Shown here: in pieces, positions 1 through 6,465 of the stretch
Position numbering within the stretch: position 1 is the stretch's first letter
Layout of the letters: each line of letters starts with the position of its first letter
From: Gammaproteobacteria bacterium
Lineage (GTDB): Bacteria > Pseudomonadota > Gammaproteobacteria > SZUA-229
Assembly: GCA_030637945.1 (NCBI GenBank)
Contig: DAOWFN010000020.1
Coordinates: forward strand, 1 to 11,550
DNA: 11,550 nt
Direction of reading: 5' to 3'
Notes under the pieces: generated by a model
What the model saw: the letters and a program-made list of their open reading frames with translations, nothing else
Database searches by the model: none
Told to the model about the DNA's origin: nothing
Position numbers and translations under genes: made by a program

Positions 1-1715
1 CTGTTGAAGATAATCCTGTTGAAACAAAAAATAGTGGTGAGATGGGCGAAGATGTTTTATCTGCAGCGGACGAAACAGAGGTAAACGCTACAGAAACAGA
101 GGTAAATGCTACAACTGAAGAGTCTGAGGTAATGTCTTCGGAAAATGTTGTTGAAGATCTTGCAGTAGATACAGAAGAGCTTGCCGATGAAGGCGCGACT
201 GAAGATGCGATTTTCACTGATGAAGTTGCAGATCAAGCTGCAGACACAAATCAGTTAGATGAAAGTGCCGCTGCAATGCCAGAAGATGTTGCACCAGTAA
301 TGGATGATACAAGCTCTGAATCAGCAGAAGATCCGCTTGCACAATTACTTAACAATCCAACATTGCTTGCTGCGGCAGGCGGTGGTTTGCTACTGATCGT
401 AGCGTTGATTGCGTTAATTAATAAACGTCGGAAAGAAAAGGCGGATTCAGAGGTTTATTCTGCACCGGTGATGAGTAGTGCTGACGATCTTGAAAGTCTG
501 GCCGATGATATCGCTGAAGAGACGGCGATGGCAGATGTTGATGCTGAGACACCAGCAGGTGAACAGGTAGTAGCTGGCGACGTTCCAGATGACACAGCGG
601 TCACTGAGGAAGAGGATGTTGCTCAAGTAGAAGCTGATGCTCAGGCTGAAGAAGAATCTCGTGATGATGTTATTGCTGAAGCCGATGTTTATCTGGCTTA
701 TGGTATCTATCAACAAGCAGAGGACTTACTGAAACAAGCTTTATTAGAGCATCCCGAGAATGATAACTATCGCGTAAAATTGGCTGAAACATACTACACC
801 AGCAAGAATGCCGATGAATTCCTTGCAACGGCCAGTGAAGTAAAACAACGTGTTGATGCTGATTCGCCGCTATGGAATAAAATATCAGTAATGGGGAAAG
901 ATCTATGTGCCAACGACCCGATGTTTCAGGATGAGATGGCCGGTGATCTTGATCTAGGTACGACATCAGCAGAAGAACTTTCGGTGGACTTTGGTTCAGA
1001 CGACGATGTGGTAGATGGTTCGTCGCAAAATGCTGAAGATGAAATGCCTGACGAGATAGTAGAACCAGCAGATGAGATTGAGTTTGACCTGAGTGATACC
1101 GGTGCTGTTGAAGAAGCAGAGACGGCATCAGAAGATGAATTCTCGCTAGATATCGATGCTTCAGAACTGGATATTGAGGTACAGGATGAAGCAACAGGCG
1201 AAACCGAGGCTGAAGAAGAGAGTTTTGATCTGGTTGATATCGATATAAACCTTGATGAAGAAGATGAGCCTGTAAACGCTGTTTCTGAGAATGAAACTGA
1301 TGAGGATCGGGAAGTTAGCGAAAGCGATATAGATTTTGATCTGAATGACGCGGTTGAAGATATGGCGATGGAAGAAGAGATTACTTTAGATCTATCAGAC
1401 GATGCAGAAGAAGCAGGCGTTGAAGAAATTTCGTTGGACCTGTCTGAAGAAGTGGAAGCTGAGGCAGCGGAGACAGATACAACCAAAGATGCAGATGCTG
1501 TGGCAGCAGCGAATGATGATTCGGCTGAAGACGGTGATTTTGACCTGTCTAGTCTGGACGATGTTGACGAAATCAGTACCAAGCTGGATCTGGCACGTGC
1601 ATACCTGGATATGGGGGATCGTGATGGTACGCGTGATATTCTTGATGAGGTCATGGCTGATGGTAACGATGAACAGAAACAGGAAGCCAGTGACCTGATG
1701 GATAAGTTGGGATAG
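1..1715 (+). CDS. fimV: FimV-family protein, C-terminal part (5' end outside window)
   Basis: The reading frame is open from base 3 with no stop before the first ATG at 42, so this is the 3' part of a larger gene, and 42 is very unlikely to be the true start. FimV/HubP proteins are inner-membrane, peptidoglycan-binding polar organisers needed for type IV pilus function, twitching or polar protein placement; the N-terminal LysM part would lie upstream. What is visible is an acidic periplasmic stretch, one membrane segment (nt 360-422, ending in the basic NKRRKEK), a TPR-like helical unit (about nt 670-825, with ADVYLAYGIYQQAEDLLKQA), a very acidic linker with repeated short hydrophobic-Asp motifs (nt 1077-1559), and the conserved FimV C-terminal domain (nt 1560-1712, STKLDLARAYLDMGDRDGTR). 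The architecture and its place upstream of truA match FimV of other gammaproteobacteria. The family call is firm; the exact role in this organism is inferred. Confidence 0.88.
   Translation, partial: VEDNPVETKNSGEMGEDVLSAADETEVNATETEVNATTEESEVMSSENVVEDLAVDTEELADEGATEDAIFTDEVADQAADTNQLDESAAAMPEDVAPVMDDTSSESAEDPLAQLLNNPTLLAAAGGGLLLIVALIALINKRRKEKADSEVYSAPVMSSADDLESLADDIAEETAMADVDAETPAGEQVVAGDVPDDTAVTEEEDVAQVEADAQAEEESRDDVIAEADVYLAYGIYQQAEDLLKQALLEHPENDNYRVKLAETYYTSKNADEFLATASEVKQRVDADSPLWNKISVMGKDLCANDPMFQDEMAGDLDLGTTSAEELSVDFGSDDDVVDGSSQNAEDEMPDEIVEPADEIEFDLSDTGAVEEAETASEDEFSLDIDASELDIEVQDEATGETEAEEESFDLVDIDINLDEEDEPVNAVSENETDEDREVSESDIDFDLNDAVEDMAMEEEITLDLSDDAEEAGVEEISLDLSEEVEAEAAETDTTKDADAVAAANDDSAEDGDFDLSSLDDVDEISTKLDLARAYLDMGDRDGTRDILDEVMADGNDEQKQEASDLMDKLG
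72..113 (+). repeat. 21-bp tandem duplication inside fimV
   Basis: Two adjacent 21-base units (72-92 and 93-113) differ at a single position (C86 versus T107). They encode two identical heptapeptides, ETEVNAT. The unit length keeps the frame, so this is an in-frame expansion in the acidic, low-complexity periplasmic part of FimV. Such regions tolerate slippage, and copy number may vary between strains. Confidence 0.9.
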
Positions 1716-1741
1716 TTAAAAACTTTTTATCTAAGGCACCT

Positions 1742-1771
1742 CTGATTAATTATCATAAAGTTCTGTAAAAT
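1742..1771 (+). promoter_or_regulatory. possible weak promoter ahead of the truA group
   Basis: A TAAAAT hexamer (1766-1771) resembles a sigma-70 -10 box, with a poor -35 candidate CTGATT (1742-1747) at 18-base spacing. The predicted start would fall close to 1778, at the foot of the terminator hairpin, so a transcript from here would begin with the terminator stem. This makes it either spurious or an attenuated promoter. No better promoter is visible before truA. Confidence 0.25.
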
Positions 1772-1776
1772 GCCGA

Positions 1777-1807
1777 GCGCCAGTCTGATTTCAGACTGGC
1801 GCTTTTT
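1777..1807 (+). terminator. Rho-independent terminator after fimV
   Basis: GCGCCAGTCTGA (1777-1788) is perfectly complementary to 1791-1802, giving an 11-bp GC-rich stem with a 4-base loop, followed directly by five T residues (1803-1807). It lies 61 bases after the fimV stop and 34 bases before the truA start. It should end the fimV transcript and separate it from the truA-trp group. Confidence 0.9.
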
Positions 1808-1812
1808 GTTGT

Positions 1813-1826
1813 ATGGTTTAAACCAT
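1813..1826. repeat. 14-bp perfect palindrome upstream of truA
   Basis: ATGGTTTAAACCAT is a perfect inverted repeat lying 14 bases before the truA ATG, in the region that would hold the leader or ribosome-binding area. It could be an operator or a small RNA hairpin, or a chance palindrome; no known regulator is recognised. Confidence 0.5.
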
Positions 1827-1840
1827 TTGTTAATAAAGTT

Positions 1841-2674
1841 ATGTCAGAGCAGTCTATACAAGCAGATAAAGCAGAACGGTTGGTCGACAATCGACGGTTT
1901 GCATTGGGCGTAGAATATAACGGTAGTCTGTTTAGCGGTTATCAATTACAGTCACATGGCACACGCACGGTGCAGGGCGAGTTGGAGAAAGCACTGTCTA
2001 TCGTCGCTGATGAGCCAATTCGTTTAACCTGTGCGGGTCGTACGGATACAGGCGTGCATGCAACCGGGCAGGTAGTACATTTTGATACAACGGTGTCACG
2101 CGAATTAAAAGCCTGGATGCTGGGTAGTAACACCAATCTACCGCCAGACATTGCTGTTCATTGGGTGCGGCAGGTAAGTGAAGATTTTAGCGCACGCTTT
2201 AGTGCGGTATCGAGAAGTTATCGCTATATATTATTTAATCGAAGGATACGGTCAGCGGTTTTTCAGCGTAATGTTGCCTGGTCCTATGAGAAGTTTGATG
2301 AAAGTGCAATGCATGCCGCTGCCCAGTCCCTGTTAGGCGAACAGGATTTTTCAGCTTTTCGTTCTTCACGTTGCCAGGCGAGTCATGCTATCCGCGTAAT
2401 GCAAGAAATTAGCGTGGTACGTCAAGGTGATTACCTGATACTCGATATTAAAGCGAATGCATTTTTGCATCACATGGTTAGAAACATCATGGGTACGCTG
2501 ATGGTCATCGGTCGCGGAGAGCAGCCGGTTGACTGGATGCGTGAGATCCTCGAAGGCCAGGATAGGAAATGTGCGGGTATGACAGCTTCACCCGCCGGTT
2601 TGTACCTGGTTAATGTAGAATACCCAAAAGAACATGGCCTGCCGGACAGCGGCTGGTTACCGACTATTAGTTAA
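1841..2674 (+). CDS. truA: tRNA pseudouridine(38-40) synthase TruA
   Basis: TruA converts uridines 38, 39 and 40 in the anticodon stem-loop of many tRNAs to pseudouridine, acting in the cytoplasm as a homodimer. The protein has 277 residues, close to the 270 of the E. coli enzyme. The catalytic motif CAGRTDTGVHATGQVVHF is present, with the nucleophilic Asp at residue 69. The FHHMVR-type C-terminal motif (FLHHMVRNIMGTL) is also there, as is the N-terminal ALGVEYNGSLFSGYQ strand. About nine extra residues precede the usual start, so an internal start is possible, but ATG 1841 is the first in-frame ATG after the terminator. Its ribosome-binding site is weak. The gene is followed after 16 bases by trpF, and truA next to trpF or accD is a standard gammaproteobacterial arrangement. 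Confidence 0.96.
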   Translation: MSEQSIQADKAERLVDNRRFALGVEYNGSLFSGYQLQSHGTRTVQGELEKALSIVADEPIRLTCAGRTDTGVHATGQVVHFDTTVSRELKAWMLGSNTNLPPDIAVHWVRQVSEDFSARFSAVSRSYRYILFNRRIRSAVFQRNVAWSYEKFDESAMHAAAQSLLGEQDFSAFRSSRCQASHAIRVMQEISVVRQGDYLILDIKANAFLHHMVRNIMGTLMVIGRGEQPVDWMREILEGQDRKCAGMTASPAGLYLVNVEYPKEHGLPDSGWLPTIS

Positions 2675-2678
2675 TTCT

Positions 2679-2685
2679 GAAGAAG
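2679..2685 (+). promoter_or_regulatory. ribosome-binding site setting the trpF start
   Basis: GAAGAAG lies 5 bases before ATG 2691. It supports that start rather than the upstream in-frame ATG at 2634, which is inside truA and would add 19 residues not seen in TrpF proteins. Confidence 0.6.
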
Positions 2686-2690
2686 TTTTT

Positions 2691-3311
2691 ATGCGCACAC
2701 GTGTTAAAATTTGCGGCATTACCCGAAGTGAAGATGCTCAGTTCGCCGTTGATGCAGGCGTCGATGCTATAGGGTTAGTGTTTTACGAAAAAAGCCCGCG
2801 TTTTGTGAGCAATGTGCGGGCTGAAGAGGTCAGTCAGATTATTCCCGCATTTGTTACACGTGTGGCCCTGTTTAAAGATGCTGATGAGACGTTTATACAA
2901 TCTGTTCTACAACAGGTGGAAATTGATCTGCTTCAGTTTCATGGCAGTGAAACAGCTGATTTTTGTGAACAATTTACATTGCCATATATCAAAGCATTGG
3001 GGATGAAAGATCCTGCATGTGATGTTGATTTTTTAAGAAACAGTGTGACCAGATACGCTACTGCAAAAGCCTTATTATTAGACGGTCATGCGCCTGGCGA
3101 AGCGGGCGGAACCGGTGAGAGTTTCGATTGGTCGTCAGTTGCTGAGGTAGCTAAGCCTGTTATCCTTGCCGGTGGTTTAACCGCAGACAATGTTGCCCGG
3201 GCGATCGAGATAGTGCAGCCATTTGCTGTTGATGTGAGTAGCGGTGTAGAGAGTGCACCGGGAATAAAAGATAAAGAAAAAATAGCCGCTTTTATGAGCA
3301 AACTCGTATAA
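2691..3311 (+). CDS. trpF: phosphoribosylanthranilate isomerase TrpF
   Basis: TrpF carries out the Amadori rearrangement of N-(5-phosphoribosyl)anthranilate to CdRP, the third committed step of tryptophan synthesis. It is a monofunctional, single (beta/alpha)8-barrel enzyme of 206 residues, the usual size. The first strand carries RVKICGIT with the general-base Cys at residue 8. The general-acid Asp is at 131 in LLLDG. The family motifs GLVFYEKSPRFVS, LQFHG, GGTGESFDW, ILAGGL and DVSSGVE follow in order, the last two forming the phosphate site. I chose ATG 2691 because the protein then begins MRTRVKICG as in homologues and has a good Shine-Dalgarno sequence. In enterics TrpF is fused to TrpC; here it stands alone, as in Pseudomonas. 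trpB follows after 44 bases. Confidence 0.97.
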   Translation: MRTRVKICGITRSEDAQFAVDAGVDAIGLVFYEKSPRFVSNVRAEEVSQIIPAFVTRVALFKDADETFIQSVLQQVEIDLLQFHGSETADFCEQFTLPYIKALGMKDPACDVDFLRNSVTRYATAKALLLDGHAPGEAGGTGESFDWSSVAEVAKPVILAGGLTADNVARAIEIVQPFAVDVSSGVESAPGIKDKEKIAAFMSKLV

Positions 3312-3355
3312 ATACGTTTGTCTCACGAAAAAGCAGCTAATGATCAGGTAGAAAT

Positions 3356-4585
3356 ATGACACAGGTAAAAGAGAAAATAGTCGCTCCCGATTATTCGGCG
3401 ATGCCAGATGAGCACGGGCACTTTGGTGTTTATGGTGGAATTTTTGCGTCAGAAACCTTAATGCAGGCATTAGATGAGTTGCGTGATGCCTATGAAAAAG
3501 CAAAAACGGACAAAAAATTTCAGGCGCAATTTGATGAAGACCTGGCGCAATATGTCGGTAGACCCAGCCCGCTTTATTTTGCTGAGCGTCTGACTCAGTT
3601 AGCAGGTGGCGCGCAAATTTATCTCAAACGAGAAGATTTAAATCACACCGGCGCGCATAAGATTAATAACACTATTGGTCAGGGTTTACTGGCTAAGATG
3701 ATGGGTAAAAAACGCATCATTGCCGAAACCGGTGCCGGTCAGCACGGCGTCGCTTCTGCAACAGTGGCCGCGCGTTTTGGTATGGAATGTATCGTTTATA
3801 TGGGCTCTGAAGATATTGTTCGACAGTCACCGAATGTTTACCGTATGAAATTACTTGGTGCAAAAGTTGTTGCGGTAGAGTCGGGTTCAAAAACGCTTAA
3901 GGATGCTTTAAATGAAGCGATGCGTGACTGGGTGACCAATGTTGATGATACCTTTTATATAATCGGCACGGTGGCCGGTCCGCATCCTTATCCTGCTATG
4001 GTTAGAGATTTTCAGGCGATTATAGGCCGGGAAGCAAAAGCGCAGATGCAGGAGCAATGCGGTTGTTTGCCTGATGCCCTGGTCGCCTGTGTAGGCGGTG
4101 GATCCAATGCTATCGGTCTGTTCCATCCGTTCCTCGCTGATGAATCAGTAGTCATGTACGGCGTAGAAGGCGGTGGATTGGGTGTGGAAACGGGCAGTCA
4201 TGCAGCGCCTCTATGTTCCGGTCGACTGGGTGTATTACATGGCAACCGAACTTATCTAATGGAAGATAGCAATGGCCAGATCATAGAGACACATTCGGTT
4301 TCTGCCGGTTTGGATTATCCTGGTGTTGGCCCTGAACATGCCTGGTTGAAAGATATTGGACGGGTAAATTACGTTGCGGCGACGGATAGCGAAGCACTCG
4401 AAGCGTTTCATACATTAACACGTGCCGAAGGCATAATCCCCGCACTGGAATCAAGTCATGCAGTGGCGTATGGGGTGAAACTGGCTGCTACTATGAAACC
4501 TGAGCAGCGCATCATTATTAATCTGTCTGGCCGTGGTGATAAAGACATCAACACTATTGCTGATATCGAAGGGATGAAGCTGTGA
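3356..4585 (+). CDS. trpB: tryptophan synthase beta subunit TrpB
   Basis: TrpB condenses indole, channelled from the alpha subunit, with L-serine to make L-tryptophan, using pyridoxal phosphate in the alpha2-beta2 complex. The 409-residue protein shows the PLP lysine (K102) in LNHTGAHKINNT, the catalytic Glu (E124) in AETGAGQHG, the phosphate-binding GGGSN loop (247-251), and the C-terminal SGRGDKD segment. It is the canonical TrpB1 type that pairs with TrpA. About ten residues at the N terminus precede the conserved HFGVYGG start and look like a short extension. AGGTAG at 3346-3351 is a good ribosome-binding site. The stop codon overlaps the trpA start (GTGA), indicating translational coupling and balanced subunit synthesis. 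Confidence 0.98.
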   Translation: MTQVKEKIVAPDYSAMPDEHGHFGVYGGIFASETLMQALDELRDAYEKAKTDKKFQAQFDEDLAQYVGRPSPLYFAERLTQLAGGAQIYLKREDLNHTGAHKINNTIGQGLLAKMMGKKRIIAETGAGQHGVASATVAARFGMECIVYMGSEDIVRQSPNVYRMKLLGAKVVAVESGSKTLKDALNEAMRDWVTNVDDTFYIIGTVAGPHPYPAMVRDFQAIIGREAKAQMQEQCGCLPDALVACVGGGSNAIGLFHPFLADESVVMYGVEGGGLGVETGSHAAPLCSGRLGVLHGNRTYLMEDSNGQIIETHSVSAGLDYPGVGPEHAWLKDIGRVNYVAATDSEALEAFHTLTRAEGIIPALESSHAVAYGVKLAATMKPEQRIIINLSGRGDKDINTIADIEGMKL

Positions 4586-5403
4586 GTCGATTAGCAGCAC
4601 GCTTTGCTGAATTAAAAGCAGATTCAAAAACAGCACTGATCCCTTATGTGATGGCTTCAGACCCAACGCCTGAGATCACGCTGCCGCTGATGCACGCGAT
4701 GGTAGAGGCGGGTGCTGATGTGATCGAATTAGGTGCACCTTTTTCAGACCCTATGGCTGATGGCCCTGTTATTCAGGCGGCCGCTGAGCGCTCGCTTGAG
4801 CACAACACCAGTATGCATGATGTGTTTTCACTGGTCAGTGAATTCCGTAAGACAGATGATAAAACCCCCGTCATCGTGATGGGTTACCTCAACCCGATCG
4901 AAGTCATGGGTTATCAGTCATTTGCACAACAAGCTGCCGCCTGTGGAATCGATGGTGTTATTACAGTGGATATGCCGCCAGTTGAAGCAGGTGATTATGT
5001 GCCTGCTTTAGAGGCAGAAGGTCTTGACCCCGTTTTTTTACTGGCACCTACGAGCACACGAGAACGCATCAAAAAACTCTCAGAAGTGGCTAGCGGTTTT
5101 GTGTATTATGTATCGCTAAAAGGTGTAACGGGTGCTGCAACACTGGATGTGACCAGCGTCGAAGAAAAAGTCGCTGAAATTAGAGAGTTTATCGATCTGC
5201 CAATCGGCGTTGGTTTCGGAATCAGTGACGCAGAATCGGCAGCCAGGGTTGCCACTTGTTCTGACGCGGTGATCGTTGGCAGTGTTCTGGTTAAAAAAAT
5301 GACTTTAAATAATGGTCAGACGGAACAAGAAAGGGCTATAATCATCAAAGAAATCAGTGATATACTCTCATCGATGAGGAGCGCACTGGATAACGGATGC
5401 TGA
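4582..5403 (+). CDS. trpA: tryptophan synthase alpha subunit TrpA
   Basis: TrpA cleaves indole-3-glycerol phosphate to indole and glyceraldehyde-3-phosphate and passes indole to TrpB. The protein has 273 residues (E. coli 268). The catalytic acids fall at the same numbers as in E. coli: Glu49 in VIELGAPFSDP and Asp60 in MADGPV. The phosphate-binding GVGFGIS (209-215) and DAVIVGS (228-234) segments are intact. The start is GTG at 4582, overlapping the trpB stop by four bases; GAAGGG at 4568-4573 is the likely ribosome-binding site. One oddity is that the highly conserved Gly26 before Asp27 (GDP motif) reads Ser here (MASDP). The gene is intact and should be functional. accD follows after 69 bases. 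Confidence 0.97.
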   Translation: MSRLAARFAELKADSKTALIPYVMASDPTPEITLPLMHAMVEAGADVIELGAPFSDPMADGPVIQAAAERSLEHNTSMHDVFSLVSEFRKTDDKTPVIVMGYLNPIEVMGYQSFAQQAAACGIDGVITVDMPPVEAGDYVPALEAEGLDPVFLLAPTSTRERIKKLSEVASGFVYYVSLKGVTGAATLDVTSVEEKVAEIREFIDLPIGVGFGISDAESAARVATCSDAVIVGSVLVKKMTLNNGQTEQERAIIIKEISDILSSMRSALDNGC

Positions 5404-5449
5404 CCGTTAGCCAATGCCGTTAAAACAATAATCAGATGAGAAGCTTCAA

Positions 5450-5455
5450 TATAAT
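5450..5455 (+). promoter_or_regulatory. possible -10 element before accD
   Basis: TATAAT at 5450-5455 is a perfect -10 hexamer in the 69-base trpA-accD gap. It has no convincing -35 at 16-18 bases and would give a leader of only about 10 bases before the accD ATG at 5473. This AT-rich gap could produce the match by chance. If real, it would let accD be expressed apart from the trp genes. Confidence 0.3.
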
Positions 5456-5472
5456 TTCCATGGGTACTTATT

Positions 5473-6342
5473 ATGAGCTGGTTTGAAAAGTTAATGCCAA
5501 CAAGTATTCGGACCGATAGCAGTACGAAACGCGGTGTGCCTGAGGGCTTGTGGACAAAATGTACTTCCTGTAACGCCGTTTTGTATCGCACTGAGTTGGA
5601 ACGTAATCTTGATGTTTGCCCTAAATGTAATCATCACATGCGTGTTTTTGGTCGCAAGCGGCTAGAAATGTTTCTCGATGATTCTCCTACTGAAGAGATC
5701 GGTGCTAACTTAGCACCGTTTGATAAATTCAAATTCAAAGACAGCAAAAAATATAAAGACCGTCTGCTGCAAGCACAGAAAAATACTGGCGAGAAAGATG
5801 CACTAATCGTGCTAAAAGGGAAAGTAAAAGGCGTGTCTGTAGTCGCTGCTGCTTTTGATTTTCGTTTCATGGGCGGTTCTATGGGTGCTGTTGTTGGTGA
5901 GCGTTTTCTTAAAGCGGCGACCGTGGCTTTAGAGGAAAAAATTCCGTTTGTCTGTTTTTCTGCATCAGGCGGTGCGCGTATGCAGGAAGCGTTATTTTCA
6001 TTGATGCAGATGGCAAAAACCAGCGCGGTTTTAGCCAAACTTGCGAATAATAAAATCCCTTACATCTCCGTGTTAACAGATCCAACCATGGGCGGTGTTT
6101 CAGCGAGTTTTGCCATGTTAGGTGATGTGCATATCGCAGAACCAAAAGCATTGATCGGTTTTGCCGGGCCACGTGTGATCGAACAGACAGTTGGTGAGAA
6201 ATTACCAGAAGGTTTTCAACGCAGTGAATTTTTACTGGAACATGGCGCCATAGACATGGTGGTAGATCGTCGTGACCTGCGTGATCGAATCGCTAGTCTG
6301 GTATTGATGTTATCTAATAAACCTGCCACGCAGACAGCTTAA
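5473..6342 (+). CDS. accD: acetyl-CoA carboxylase carboxyltransferase beta subunit AccD
   Basis: AccD is the beta subunit of the carboxyltransferase half of acetyl-CoA carboxylase. It works with AccA to move carboxyl from carboxybiotin to acetyl-CoA, giving malonyl-CoA for fatty acid synthesis. The 289-residue protein (E. coli 304) carries the N-terminal four-cysteine zinc ribbon at C30, C33, C49 and C52 (KCTSCN...CPKCNHH), which also binds nucleic acid in E. coli. The crotonase-fold carboxyltransferase domain follows: MGGSMGAVVGE (133-143), SASGGARMQE (163-172) and DPTMGGVSASFA (203-214), the glycine-rich oxyanion-hole and CoA-binding loops. The start MSWFEKLMP matches the family N terminus. 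The Shine-Dalgarno is weak. It sits between trpA and folC, the usual accD-folC pair. Confidence 0.97.
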   Translation: MSWFEKLMPTSIRTDSSTKRGVPEGLWTKCTSCNAVLYRTELERNLDVCPKCNHHMRVFGRKRLEMFLDDSPTEEIGANLAPFDKFKFKDSKKYKDRLLQAQKNTGEKDALIVLKGKVKGVSVVAAAFDFRFMGGSMGAVVGERFLKAATVALEEKIPFVCFSASGGARMQEALFSLMQMAKTSAVLAKLANNKIPYISVLTDPTMGGVSASFAMLGDVHIAEPKALIGFAGPRVIEQTVGEKLPEGFQRSEFLLEHGAIDMVVDRRDLRDRIASLVLMLSNKPATQTA

Positions 6343-6348
6343 TACACG

Positions 6349-6428
6349 GTAGGGTGGGCACGTTTTCTGTGCCCACGCATTCACAAAAAATTAATAATCT
6401 GTGGGCACAAAAAACGTGCCCACCCTAC
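6349..6428. repeat. REP/MITE-like long inverted repeat between accD and folC
   Basis: A 28-base arm (6349-6376) and its inverted copy (6401-6428) match at 27 of 28 positions, separated by 24 AT-rich bases. Each arm is itself a hairpin: GTGGGCAC and GTGCCCAC pair around a 7-base loop (6354-6376 and 6401-6423). The element begins 6 bases after the accD stop and ends 37 bases before folC. Its GTAGGGTGGGCAC ends resemble dispersed palindromic elements I know from many proteobacterial genomes, sometimes linked to RAYT (IS200-like) transposases; no transposase is in the window. As RNA it could form one long stem or two small hairpins, and might act as an mRNA stabiliser or partial terminator inside the operon. 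No target-site duplication was established. Confidence 0.88.
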
Positions 6429-6465
6429 AGAATTGCTTGCAAACTTGCGGCTCTGACTAACACTA

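Noticed and set aside
42..44. ATG at 42 as the start of the fimV-like gene.
   Set aside because: The frame is open to the left edge, there is no Shine-Dalgarno sequence, and the protein would lack the signal peptide and LysM part of FimV.
670..1194. A 174-codon minus-strand frame opposite fimV.
   Set aside because: His/Gln/Leu-rich shadow translation that overlaps the well-supported fimV TPR-like region; no recognisable domain.
926..1654. A 242-codon minus-strand frame, extremely Ser-rich, opposite fimV.
   Set aside because: It is the antisense shadow of the Asp/Glu-rich fimV linker (GAT/GAA codons read as Ser-type codons on the other strand). It has low complexity and no family motif.
2634..2690. 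An earlier in-frame start for trpF.
   Set aside because: It lies inside truA and adds 19 residues absent from TrpF proteins; ATG 2691 has a good ribosome-binding site and matches the family N terminus.
5634..6038. A 134-codon minus-strand frame opposite accD.
   Set aside because: Fully inside the well-supported accD coding region, with no motif and no ribosome-binding site.
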